Shown here: piece after piece, positions 1 through 7,213 of the stretch
Layout of the letters: each line of letters opens with the position of its first letter
How positions within the stretch are numbered: position 1 is the first letter of the stretch
Assembly (NCBI GenBank): GCA_029265085.1
Contig: JAJUJY010000071.1
Span: forward strand, 1 to 20,938
Direction of reading: 5' to 3'
Length of the DNA: 20,938 bases
From: Chloroflexota bacterium
Lineage (GTDB): Bacteria > Chloroflexota > Anaerolineae > Anaerolineales > Anaerolineaceae
Program-made: the position numbers and the translations under genes
Notes under the pieces: generated by a model
The model's database searches: none
What the model saw: the letters and a program-made list of their open reading frames with translations, nothing else
Told to the model about the DNA's origin: nothing

Positions 1-357
1 GCGCCGCGCGATGCAGATGGGCCATTCGCCTTTCTGCAAGGAGTAGGCGGCAGGGCGGGTAGGCGTTGCCACCACAATCATAGTGGGGGCGACCGTAGGA
101 ACAACGACCTGCGGAACTTCCGTGGCAACCACTACGGGGGTGGTTTGTGCTGCCGGAGTTTCTGCGGCTGGGGCTTGCGCGCCCTGAGTTTGTTGAACGA
201 TTTCGGTCACCAGCTTGGCATTGTCCACCGGGAAGGGCAATTCGGTAATTGCTGTGGGTTGGCCAACCGCAGCGTTTGAGGCCGAACGTGTGCAGGCGGA
301 GAGAACAGTTCCAAGCAAGATCACGATCAATACCAGGGCGTAAAGTTTACGGTTCAT
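1..357 (-). CDS. LysM-domain lipoprotein, 3' end outside window
   Basis: Only the first 119 codons are inside the window; the gene runs off the left edge. The protein starts with a lipoprotein signal peptide: MNRK, a hydrophobic stretch, then the lipobox LSAC with lipidated Cys22. A low-complexity stalk rich in Thr, Pro, Val, Ala and Gln follows (about residues 60-103), and at residue 105 the motif YSLQKGEWPICIARR begins. That is the usual opening of the LysM-like domain in Chloroflexota lipoproteins (xxLQKGExPxCIARRF), so the protein is probably anchored in the membrane and binds cell-wall glycan. The start at 357 is supported by AAGGAG about 8 bases upstream. It diverges from the gene at 580. 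What lies after the LysM start cannot be seen. The signal peptide is clear; the LysM call rests on 15 residues. Confidence 0.82.
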   Translation of the reverse strand, partial: MNRKLYALVLIVILLGTVLSACTRSASNAAVGQPTAITELPFPVDNAKLVTEIVQQTQGAQAPAAETPAAQTTPVVVATEVPQVVVPTVAPTMIVVATPTRPAAYSLQKGEWPICIARR

Positions 358-426
358 GGGAGAATCTCCTTCTCAATGGCTTGGTTGAAAAGATAAAAAA
401 TTGATATTATTTTAACATTTTGCATC

Positions 427-455
427 ATAGTAGCATAACCTATACGACACGTCAA
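427..455 (-). promoter_or_regulatory. Sigma70-type promoter for the LysM lipoprotein gene
   Basis: Read on the minus strand, TTGACG (455-450) is followed by exactly 17 bases and TACTAT (432-427), with TGC just before the -10 as an extended -10. Transcription would start near 420, leaving a leader of about 60 bases that carries the AAGGAG ribosome site. An inverted repeat, CTATACG (440-446) and CGTATAG (465-471), overlaps the -35 and spacer and could be an operator. Confidence 0.6.
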
Positions 456-534
456 GCGCGGGAGCGTATAGATATATCGCATAGGTACGCCTCAACGACT
501 GTTATTCTGTTGCAATTAGTATGCCATCTTGCTG

Positions 535-543
535 TGTTACAAT
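535..543 (+). promoter_or_regulatory. Possible extended -10 promoter for the gene at 580
   Basis: TGT-TACAAT (535-543) fits an extended -10. No good -35 lies at the proper distance: TTGCAA at 510-515 is 22 bases away. The start would be near 550, leaving a leader of about 30 bases with GGAG at 568-571. Confidence 0.35.
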
Positions 544-579
544 TGCTCAATCTATTCTTCCCTCTTTGGAGCAGTACAA

Positions 580-999
580 ATGAAGATTTACTTTTCTTGT
601 TCCATCACCGGTGGACGAAATGATCAGCACATCTACCAACGGATTGTTGAACATCTCACGTTGCGCGGACATGAGGTCTTAACTGCTCACCTGGCGGATG
701 CAGGCGTGATGGATCAGGAAATTGTGGCCAGCGCGAAAGACGTTTTCCACCGGGATGTTGCCTGGGTGGAAGACTGCGATGCTTTGATTGCCGAAGTAAG
801 CACGCCATCTCATGGAGTTGGCTATGAAATTGCCCTGGCGCTTTGCCTGGGGAAACCAGTCTTGTGCTGTTACCAGGATGGGCGGACGGTATCCAAGATG
901 ATTTTAGGGAATGACCACCCGCAAATGCGGCTGGCTCGCTATACTGGGGATGATGAGGCGCTGCGCCAGGTGGACCATTTCATTTGTCATACAACTTAG
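580..999 (+). CDS. Nucleoside 2-deoxyribosyltransferase / DNPH1-like hydrolase
   Basis: A 139-residue protein of the nucleoside 2-deoxyribosyltransferase superfamily, which cleaves or transfers the N-glycosidic bond of deoxynucleosides or deoxynucleoside monophosphates. It opens with MKIYFSCSITGGRND, the family's first beta strand and Ser-rich phosphate/sugar loop. Later it has CDALIAEVSTPSHGVGYEIA, holding the conserved acidic residue and the S-x-G-x-G-x-E motif with the catalytic glutamate, then GKPVLCCY. Length fits the short DNPH1 (RCL) type acting on dNMPs, which usually cleans up damaged nucleotides; the substrate is not provable from sequence. ATG 580 is preferred over the upstream TTG at 529 because GGAG sits 8 bases before it and the conserved domain starts at once. 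Single-gene unit, ending at the hairpin at 1130. Confidence 0.85.
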   Translation: MKIYFSCSITGGRNDQHIYQRIVEHLTLRGHEVLTAHLADAGVMDQEIVASAKDVFHRDVAWVEDCDALIAEVSTPSHGVGYEIALALCLGKPVLCCYQDGRTVSKMILGNDHPQMRLARYTGDDEALRQVDHFICHTT

Positions 1000-1129
1000 G
1001 AGGTTCATCATTCTACAGCGATGACGAAAGACCATGTGCAAGGAAAGGGCTTTCATGTAAACTATACATCGGAGACACAAATTATCCGGACACCTCCAAA
1101 TAGCTCATCGCTGTCTCCTCCTTTGGCGA

Positions 1130-1178
1130 AAGTCTCCGCTGGGTTTTCCTCACCGCCCCCAGCGGAGACTTAATTTTT
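1130..1178 (+). terminator. Intrinsic terminator after the deoxyribosyltransferase-like gene
   Basis: A perfect 14-bp stem (1130-1143 with 1158-1171) and a 14-base loop are followed by AATTTTT. It lies 130 bases after the plus-strand stop. The gap 1000-1129 holds no convincing gene, although a good AGGAGG (998-1003) overlaps the stop codon region and has no start codon at proper spacing. Confidence 0.75.
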
Positions 1179-1185
1179 AAACACA

Positions 1186-1215
1186 CTCGCCTGTTCAACT
1201 CTGCGAACAGGCGAG
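1186..1215 (-). terminator. Probable terminator after the histidine kinase operon
   Basis: An 11-bp perfect stem (1186-1196 with 1205-1215) with an 8-base loop sits 25 bases after the minus-strand stop at 1240. The minus-strand tail is TGTGTTT, a weak U tract. With the hairpin at 1130 it separates two converging transcripts. Confidence 0.6.
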
Positions 1216-1239
1216 AAAAATTGATCAACAGAAAACCGT

Positions 1240-3168
1240 TTATGGTTCCAGCAGCGGCAGAACAATCGTAAAGGTTGATCCCTGTCCCTGGGTTGATTCA
1301 ACCCAGATGCGGCCTTCGTGGTTTTCGACAATGGATTTGACAATGGCCAAGCCCAGGCCGGTGCCGGTGTCTTCGGTGCCAAGGTTGCTTGCGCGATAGA
1401 ATTTGTCAAAAATGAAGGGCAAATCGGCAGAAGGGATGCCAATGCCGTAGTCTTTAATTTGTAAAATGACCTGGTTGTGCTCCACCTGGCCAATAATTTC
1501 GATCTTGCCGCCGGTATTGGAATATTTGATGGCGTTATCCACCATATGCTCAAACATCTGGCGCATCTGTACCGGGTGGCCAAAAAAGATGGGCAGTGTG
1601 GGCGGCATGACGACTTCCATCTGCACTGCTTTGTTGAGCGTAGCCTTGCGGAAGCTTTCAATCGCCAGATCCAGAATCTGGCGCAGATCAAAGCTTTCTT
1701 TGCGCGAATCAAATCCGGCTTCGATGCGACCCAGGTTAACCAGGTCGTCCACCAGGTGGGTAATGTTTTGCACACTGGTTTGTACGCGCCGGATAAATTC
1801 CTGCTGTAACTCGTTGATTGGGCCGGCGCGTTCAATCAACTCTGCATAGCCCAGGATGGCCGTTAACGGCGAGCGCAAATCATGTGAAACGGTGCTGACA
1901 AAGTCGCTCTTGATCCGGTCTAATTTCTTTAAATAGGTGATGTCATGCATGGTGATAGCGGTACCCACTTCCGGAATGGGCGTTCGTTGTGCGCTGAATA
2001 CCCGGCCGTCTTCCACGCTTAGTTCCGTGTGGTTGGACAGGGTGGGCGTATTTGGGTCAAGCAATTCGATTAACTCCACCTGTTGAATGGCCTCGTTTGC
2101 AGGTTTGCTGATGACATCTTCTTCCAGTTTCCCTAAGGCGACCGCGGCGGTTTGGTTGATCAGGAGCAGTTTTTGGTCTTGATCAACGACGATAACACCG
2201 TCCTGGATTTTTCTTAAGATGGTTTCTAGTTTATTGCGCTCCGCCTGGGTTGTGGAATAGAGCCGGGAATTTTGCAGTGCAATGACGGCATATTCTGCCA
2301 GGGTCAATAATAACTGCACATCTCGTTTTTGGAACGGCAGACGGCTGTGGCGGTTATCCACTCCTAACACACCAATGACTTTGCCTTGAAATTTCAGCGG
2401 CACATAAATCAGGCTGTGGACCAGGTAAGAGGTTTTAATCTTTTGCGGGGTTGATTCATCCAGCACAACCGGTTCGCCAGTCCGCAGCACGGAACCAGCC
2501 AGGGTGTCTTGAATGGGCAGGCGGAATGTGCGCACAAACTCATCTTGAAAGTTGCGCGAAGCCCGCATATACAGCTCACCCGTGTTTTCATCTATTAAAA
2601 GCAGGCTTCCTTCTTCAGAGCCAGTCAGTTCTACGGCTGCTTCGACAATGGCGGATAAAACATCGTCAGTATTTAATGAAGCAATTACAGACTGCCCCAG
2701 GCGGGTGAGTGTTTCCAATTCGTCAACCCGTTGGCGCAGGCGGTCGGTTGCCCGGCGTGATTCCAGCAGTACCCATTCTTTTGAGCTTTGCGATTTGGAA
2801 AGACTGTTTTCAACCGATTTTAATATTTCATCTGTCTTCAGCGGGGCACATAAATAATCACTGATCCCGATCCGCAGGGCTTGTTTGAGCAGTTCGGGTG
2901 TGTCGTTGGTCACAAATAAAAGAATTGGCACAGCCGGGAACCGTTTGATTAATTTTTGAGCCGTTTCCAGGCCGCTCGCGCCGTTGAGCGTTTCACTGAG
3001 AATAATCAGGTCCGGTTTATTAAATTCAAGCTGCTGCAAAGCACTGGTTTCATCTGCCTGGACCTGCACAGTGTAACCGGCGGATTGTAAGACCCGGTCC
3101 AACAAATAGGTGATTTGTTGGTTGGAGATGAGTACGAGAATTTTTTGCTCTTTACCTGGTGTGCTCAT
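1240..3168 (-). CDS. Sensor histidine kinase with degenerate N-terminal receiver (REC-GAF-PAS-HisKA-HATPase)
   Basis: A 642-residue soluble sensor kinase. Residues 9-125 have the receiver fold pattern but lack its chemistry: the acidic pair is replaced by I14/S15, the phosphoacceptor Asp by S58, and the conserved Lys by A108. A coiled linker (about 130-160) leads to a GAF domain (about 160-303), a PAS-like domain (about 310-415), and HisKA with an intact H box around H429 (VSHDLRSPL). The ATPase domain has the N box (N545), DYGIGI (D573) and GTGLGL (602-607). The kinase core therefore looks active while the receiver looks like a binding or dimer module. No transmembrane segment is seen, so it should sense in the cytoplasm. 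It is the second gene of an operon, 45 bases after the preceding gene; no partner response regulator is in the window. No strong ribosome site is visible before ATG 3168. Confidence 0.88.
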   Translation of the reverse strand: MSTPGKEQKILVLISNQQITYLLDRVLQSAGYTVQVQADETSALQQLEFNKPDLIILSETLNGASGLETAQKLIKRFPAVPILLFVTNDTPELLKQALRIGISDYLCAPLKTDEILKSVENSLSKSQSSKEWVLLESRRATDRLRQRVDELETLTRLGQSVIASLNTDDVLSAIVEAAVELTGSEEGSLLLIDENTGELYMRASRNFQDEFVRTFRLPIQDTLAGSVLRTGEPVVLDESTPQKIKTSYLVHSLIYVPLKFQGKVIGVLGVDNRHSRLPFQKRDVQLLLTLAEYAVIALQNSRLYSTTQAERNKLETILRKIQDGVIVVDQDQKLLLINQTAAVALGKLEEDVISKPANEAIQQVELIELLDPNTPTLSNHTELSVEDGRVFSAQRTPIPEVGTAITMHDITYLKKLDRIKSDFVSTVSHDLRSPLTAILGYAELIERAGPINELQQEFIRRVQTSVQNITHLVDDLVNLGRIEAGFDSRKESFDLRQILDLAIESFRKATLNKAVQMEVVMPPTLPIFFGHPVQMRQMFEHMVDNAIKYSNTGGKIEIIGQVEHNQVILQIKDYGIGIPSADLPFIFDKFYRASNLGTEDTGTGLGLAIVKSIVENHEGRIWVESTQGQGSTFTIVLPLLEP

Positions 3169-3213
3169 TATTGCTGGCTTGCCTCGTGATTTATATTGCT
3201 GAAAAATCCAAGG

Positions 3214-4866
3214 TTATCGCACGATCGCCAATGTAATATGGAATGTGGTGCCCTGGGCAGGTTTGCTTTCTACCCAGATCCTTCCCCCCTGGCGCGAGAT
3301 GATTTCTTTTGTCAGACTGGTGCTGATGCCTAATCCTCCAAAGCGGCGCGGGCGAGACTGTTCGGATCGCCTGGTGTTATCAAATACATCCTCTGGTTGT
3401 TTTTGATCAATGCCTGGGCCGGTGTCTGCGATGGTGATATGGGCTTGATTTTCTTTGACTTTTTCAAGTTGAATGCGAATATGTCCCCCGGCATTACAGA
3501 ATTTTACCGCATTACTGATTAATCCGTTAATAGCCTGCGATAACTGCCCTTCTTCTCCTTGAATATAGATGGGTTGGTTGGGAAGTTCTGTAATAATCGA
3601 AAGATTGCTTTGTTGGGCAATTGGCAGGAACTGGCTGGCAGACAGCCGCAGCAGATCATTCAGGTTAATCGGCCTGGCTGTTTTTGCCTGGGCTGCCTGC
3701 ACGGGAGAAATGGATTCAGAAAGGCGCAGCAAAGTTTCTGTGGTTTCTTGAATGGTGGTCAGGCTTTGACGCTGGTTTGGATTCCAGCGGGCAGTGGGGT
3801 CTTTGGTGAGCAGGTTGAGTGAACCGAGCAAAATCTCTGTTTGCATGCGGAGTTCTTTTTTCGTTCGTTCCAGAATTTCATTGGTGATTTTTTCACCGGA
3901 TAGCGCATTTTCCGCTACAAGCTGCTGCTGGCGCGCCCGGTCTTCCAGGGCGCGGAAGAGGCGCGCATTCACCATTGAAATAGAGGCAAAATCTGCAATT
4001 GCGCCTACCAGATGCAGTTCTGTGTCGGTAAACTGGGTGGCTGCTTTGCGCATTAATACCAGGATGCCAATGACCTGCTTGGCAGCTTTGATGGGCATAA
4101 TTAACGCAGATTGACCCAACCCGGCGATCTTAAATCGTTTTAGCGGCTCGCCGTGAATGGATAACGGTTCACCCGACATCGCCACCAGTGAGCTGATGCC
4201 ATCATCCCAGGGCTGGTTAAGCCGCACCGGCAAAGAGGCTGGAAGTTTTTGCTGCGCAACCAGTAAAAACCCTTTGCTGCTTTCATCGCGCAGTAAGAAC
4301 CAGCCCAGGTCGGCATGGGTGGCCTTGGTGACATTTTCAAGCAATTTTTCAAACAGGATTGCCTGGTCGGTAATGGAGGTGACCGCCTTACCCATCGAAA
4401 AAATGGTTGTCAATTCTCGAACGCGCTGCTGCAGTTCCCGGTTGGTTTGCTGCAGCTGGCGTTCCAGGCGGTCGCGTTCCTGGTGCTCGTGTACTTGTTT
4501 TAGAATTCTTTCCACCGCGGAGAGAATTTCTGGTTCGCGGGCAGGCCAGAGCAGGTAATCGGCAGCACCCAGGCGAAACGTCTGGATGATATCTGCTTCC
4601 ATGCCTTTGGGGGCGACCATGATGACCGGGGTGGTTATTCCCTGGGAAAAAAGTGCCACCATTAAATCTTTGCCGCTCAACCCGGGCAGGTTAATATTGG
4701 CAATAATCACATCGGGGGCCATTTGGATGGCACGCGAGATGGCTGTGGACGCATCATTCACCATAAAAACCTGATAACCGGCAGCCTGTAAAGTTTGCCG
4801 GCCGATCAGGTCGCTGATGAGCGGGTCATTTTCAACGATTAATATACGATCTTGCCCATTAACCAT
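3214..4866 (-). CDS. Pseudo-histidine kinase: degenerate receiver, GAF, DHp without His, intact ATPase motifs
   Basis: A 550-residue protein built like the neighbouring kinase but changed at nearly every phosphotransfer site. In the receiver (7-122) the acidic cluster is E12-N13-D14, but the phosphoacceptor position is N57 (IIANINLPG), the Thr position is A85 and the Lys position is W107. After a long coiled coil (about 125-155) come a GAF domain (about 160-305) and a DHp-like helix pair in which the H box reads TKKELRMQ: K337 replaces the phosphorylated His and Q342 the usual Pro. The ATPase domain keeps the N box (N452), DTGPGI (481-486) and GGLG (510-513), so it may still bind ATP. It lacks about 90 residues relative to its neighbour because there is no PAS domain. 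Likely a scaffold or allosteric partner of the downstream kinase; that role is inference. First gene of the operon, start ATG 4866 with no Shine-Dalgarno sequence. Confidence 0.85.
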   Translation of the reverse strand: MVNGQDRILIVENDPLISDLIGRQTLQAAGYQVFMVNDASTAISRAIQMAPDVIIANINLPGLSGKDLMVALFSQGITTPVIMVAPKGMEADIIQTFRLGAADYLLWPAREPEILSAVERILKQVHEHQERDRLERQLQQTNRELQQRVRELTTIFSMGKAVTSITDQAILFEKLLENVTKATHADLGWFLLRDESSKGFLLVAQQKLPASLPVRLNQPWDDGISSLVAMSGEPLSIHGEPLKRFKIAGLGQSALIMPIKAAKQVIGILVLMRKAATQFTDTELHLVGAIADFASISMVNARLFRALEDRARQQQLVAENALSGEKITNEILERTKKELRMQTEILLGSLNLLTKDPTARWNPNQRQSLTTIQETTETLLRLSESISPVQAAQAKTARPINLNDLLRLSASQFLPIAQQSNLSIITELPNQPIYIQGEEGQLSQAINGLISNAVKFCNAGGHIRIQLEKVKENQAHITIADTGPGIDQKQPEDVFDNTRRSEQSRPRRFGGLGISTSLTKEIISRQGGRIWVESKPAQGTTFHITLAIVR

Positions 4867-4873
4867 AATTATA

Positions 4874-4882
4874 ATGATAGCA
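4874..4882 (-). promoter_or_regulatory. Extended -10 for the sensor operon, possibly leaderless
   Basis: Minus-strand TGC-TATCAT (4882-4874) ends 7 bases before ATG 4866, so transcription would begin at or beside the start codon. The -35 is poor (TTCACT with an 18-base spacer). The 146-base gap 4867-5012 holds this and the divergent promoter for the gene at 5013. Confidence 0.4.
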
Positions 4883-4976
4883 CGGATGCTTAAAATTAGT
4901 GAACCAATGCTCCTAACAATGTATTAACAAAATGCCAACGGAAAATATGAGTTATATAAGAGCTGTTACACTCCAC

Positions 4977-5006
4977 TTGACTCTAATGACCGCGTAAGCA
5001 TAAAAT
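4977..5006 (+). promoter_or_regulatory. Sigma70-type promoter for the DnaJ-HtrA-baeRF operon, probably leaderless
   Basis: TTGACT (4977-4982), an 18-base spacer and TAAAAT (5001-5006). The -10 ends 6 bases before ATG 5013 and no ribosome binding site is present, so the transcript probably starts at the initiation codon. No CIRCE-type heat-shock inverted repeat is visible. Confidence 0.6.
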
Positions 5007-5012
5007 GATGAT

Positions 5013-5942
5013 ATGGAATATAAAGATTATTATAAGATATTGGGCTTAGAGAAAAACGCAACAGAAGATGATATCAAACGCGCCTACCGCAAATTGGCGA
5101 TGAAATTCCATCCGGATCGAAATCCGGGCGATAAAGCGGCGGAAGATAAGTTTAAAGATATCAACGAGGCCAATGAAGTGCTTTCCGATCCTCAAAAGCG
5201 GAAACGCTATGACCAGCTTGGTGATTCTTACTTCCGCTGGCAGCAAAACGGCGGTATGCCCGGCAATTTTAATTGGAATGACTGGTTCACACAGGCTCCG
5301 GGCGGCGCACGTGCTCAACAGGTGAATGTTGAAGATCTGTTTGGCGGGATGGGCGGCTTTTCCGATTTCTTTAGCGCAATTTTTGGCGGAATGCCGCAAA
5401 CAGGCGCACGCACAACCGCCGGGCGTCGGGCTGCACGCCAACCGGCGGTGCACGAACAACCAGTGCAAGTCAGTTTGCGTGATGCCTATCAGGGTACCAC
5501 GATGACCTTGCAAATTGATGGACGGCGTTTGGAAGGGAAAATACCACCTGGAGTACAAACTGGGACGAAAATTCGGCTTGCCGGGGTTGGACCAACCGGA
5601 CCAACAGGCCAAAAAAGTGATGTATTCCTGGTGATTGAAGTAATGCCAGATTCGCAATTTGAGCGAAAGGGGGATGATCTGTACACGGATGTACAGGTTG
5701 ATTTATATACGGCTGTATTAGGGGGCCAGGCATCCGTAACCACAATGAGCGGAGAAGTAATTTTGACGATACCGGCGGGCACACAGCCCGGCCAAAAAAT
5801 TCGTTTAGCTGGGCGTGGTATGCCCAAATTGCGCAGTCCGCAAACTTTTGGCGATTTGTATGCACAGGTCAAAGTGCAGCTGCCCCGCCAATTAACTGCG
5901 CAGCAACGGTCACTCTTCGAACAACTTCGTAAGAGTTCATAA
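5013..5942 (+). CDS. DnaJ-family co-chaperone, class II (CbpA-like, no zinc finger)
   Basis: A 309-residue J-domain protein that would stimulate the ATPase of DnaK and hand it unfolded clients. The J domain fills residues 1-70, with MEYKDYYKILGL at the start and the essential HPD in KFHPDRNPGD. A Gly/Phe-rich linker (about 75-130: GGMPGNF, FGGMGGFSDFF, FGGMPQTG) follows, then two C-terminal substrate-binding beta domains (about 150-225 and 225-303) with GTKIRLAGVG and GQKIRLAGRGMP. The four CxxCxGxG zinc repeats of classical DnaJ are absent, which makes it CbpA type. Length is normal for that type. First gene of an apparent three-gene unit, 23 bases before the HtrA gene. The start is fixed by the conserved N-terminus although no ribosome site precedes it. 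Confidence 0.93.
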   Translation: MEYKDYYKILGLEKNATEDDIKRAYRKLAMKFHPDRNPGDKAAEDKFKDINEANEVLSDPQKRKRYDQLGDSYFRWQQNGGMPGNFNWNDWFTQAPGGARAQQVNVEDLFGGMGGFSDFFSAIFGGMPQTGARTTAGRRAARQPAVHEQPVQVSLRDAYQGTTMTLQIDGRRLEGKIPPGVQTGTKIRLAGVGPTGPTGQKSDVFLVIEVMPDSQFERKGDDLYTDVQVDLYTAVLGGQASVTTMSGEVILTIPAGTQPGQKIRLAGRGMPKLRSPQTFGDLYAQVKVQLPRQLTAQQRSLFEQLRKSS

Positions 5943-5965
5943 AGCCTTTTCAAAGGCAAGGTGAG

Positions 5966-7171
5966 ATGATGAAAAAAGTTAAACTATTCTTACTGGTGTC
6001 TGTATTGGTGTTAGTAACCGCCGCTTGCCGGTTTTCATTTAACATCCCTGAAATTGATCTATTTAATGATCGGACTGCAACCCCGGTGGCCGAAGCACCG
6101 CAGCCGGTAGAACCGGTAGTGACATTGATACCGGCCACAGAAGAACCTGCTCCTGTGGTAGTTAGCTCGGATTTGCTGGCGCGCGATGTGCTTTTAAGTG
6201 ACCTGTATCAGCGTGTTGTACCGGGTGTGGTTTCGATTGTGGTGGATACACCGGATGGTGGCAGCCTGGGTTCTGGATTTGTCTTTGATAAACAGGGCCA
6301 TGTTGTGACCAATTTCCATGTGGTGGACGGTGCCACCGATGTGGAAGTGGATTTCTCATCCGGTGTGAAAGCCCGCGGCGAAGTAATTGGCACCGACCTG
6401 GATTCAGACCTGGCTGTGATCAAAGTGGATGTCCCTGAAGAATATCTCTTCCCTCTGCCGGTAGGAAATTCAGATGAACTGCTGGTTGGACAGACGGTTG
6501 TGGCGATTGGCAATCCTTTCGGTTTGTCTGGCACAATGACCATTGGGATTGTCTCTGCAAAGGGACGCACCCTGGACTCCATGCGTGAAGCAGATGCTGG
6601 CTCATTCTTTTCGGCTGGCGATATTATCCAAACGGATGCAGCGATTAATCCGGGTAATTCCGGCGGCCCCTTGCTGAATCTGAATGGTGAGGTGATTGGG
6701 GTTAACCGGGCAATCCGCACTTCCAGCGCCACCGCAATGGGCGAACCAGTGAACAGCGGAATTGGTTTTGCTATATCCGTAAATATTATTAAACGGGTAG
6801 CGCCAGAGCTGATTGCCAGCGGCCGCTATGATTACCCTTACCTGGGAATCAGCAGCCGCGACCAGCTTACGCTGGCTGAAATGGAAGCCTTAAGCCTGCC
6901 GCGCACCGTTGGTGCATATGTGATCTCGGTCACCCCGGGCAGTCCGGCGGATAAAGCGGGGATTCAGGGGGGAACGATCCCTTCGAGTGATGCCGGTTTG
7001 CCTTTGGGCGGTGATTTAATTATTGAGATCGACGACCGGCCGGTCATCACCTTTGGCGATTTGCTGGGGTATTTGATGGCCAATAAAAGCCCGGGCGATC
7101 AGGTTGTTTTAACCATTTTGCGTGATAATGAGGAAAAGGAGGTGACGATCACACTGGGCAAACGCCCTTAG
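5966..7171 (+). CDS. HtrA/DegP-type serine protease, lipoprotein, one PDZ domain
   Basis: A 401-residue S1C serine protease that degrades misfolded proteins outside the cytoplasm. The N-terminus is a lipoprotein signal peptide ending at VTAAC, giving lipidated Cys21, then a Pro/Val/Glu-rich tether to about residue 68. The trypsin-like domain (about 75-280) has the full triad: H118 (TNFHVV), D148 (DLDSDLAVIKV) and S232 (NPGNSGGPL). One PDZ domain follows (about 290-398). Most bacterial HtrA proteins carry an uncleaved signal anchor, so a lipid anchor is a variation on the theme. Two ATG codons are adjacent (5966 and 5969); AAGG at 5958-5961 fits the second slightly better. Placed between a co-chaperone and an eRF1-like gene, it supports an envelope protein quality role. 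Confidence 0.93.
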   Translation: MMKKVKLFLLVSVLVLVTAACRFSFNIPEIDLFNDRTATPVAEAPQPVEPVVTLIPATEEPAPVVVSSDLLARDVLLSDLYQRVVPGVVSIVVDTPDGGSLGSGFVFDKQGHVVTNFHVVDGATDVEVDFSSGVKARGEVIGTDLDSDLAVIKVDVPEEYLFPLPVGNSDELLVGQTVVAIGNPFGLSGTMTIGIVSAKGRTLDSMREADAGSFFSAGDIIQTDAAINPGNSGGPLLNLNGEVIGVNRAIRTSSATAMGEPVNSGIGFAISVNIIKRVAPELIASGRYDYPYLGISSRDQLTLAEMEALSLPRTVGAYVISVTPGSPADKAGIQGGTIPSSDAGLPLGGDLIIEIDDRPVITFGDLLGYLMANKSPGDQVVLTILRDNEEKEVTITLGKRP

Positions 7172-7213
7172 TCGGTAAGTCGTACCAACCCACAATTTTA
7201 TAAGGAGGTTACC

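Noticed and set aside
529..579. TTG start giving 17 more residues to the deoxyribosyltransferase-like protein
   Set aside because: It would overlap the -10 region, and the family domain begins at ATG 580, which has GGAG before it.
1021..1173. 50-codon open frame after the deoxyribosyltransferase-like gene
   Set aside because: Its ATG is 17 bases from the Shine-Dalgarno, its end overlaps the terminator stem and its composition is not protein-like.
1170..1835. 221-codon frame on the minus strand
   Set aside because: It lies within the histidine kinase gene in another frame and has no family resemblance.
5944..5957. GCCTTT/AAAGGC inverted repeat between the DnaJ-like and HtrA genes
   Set aside because: A 2-base loop and no U tract; it overlaps the ribosome site region and does not look like a terminator.
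5489..5959. 156-codon minus-strand frame across the DnaJ-like gene
   Set aside because: Antisense shadow of a well-conserved gene.
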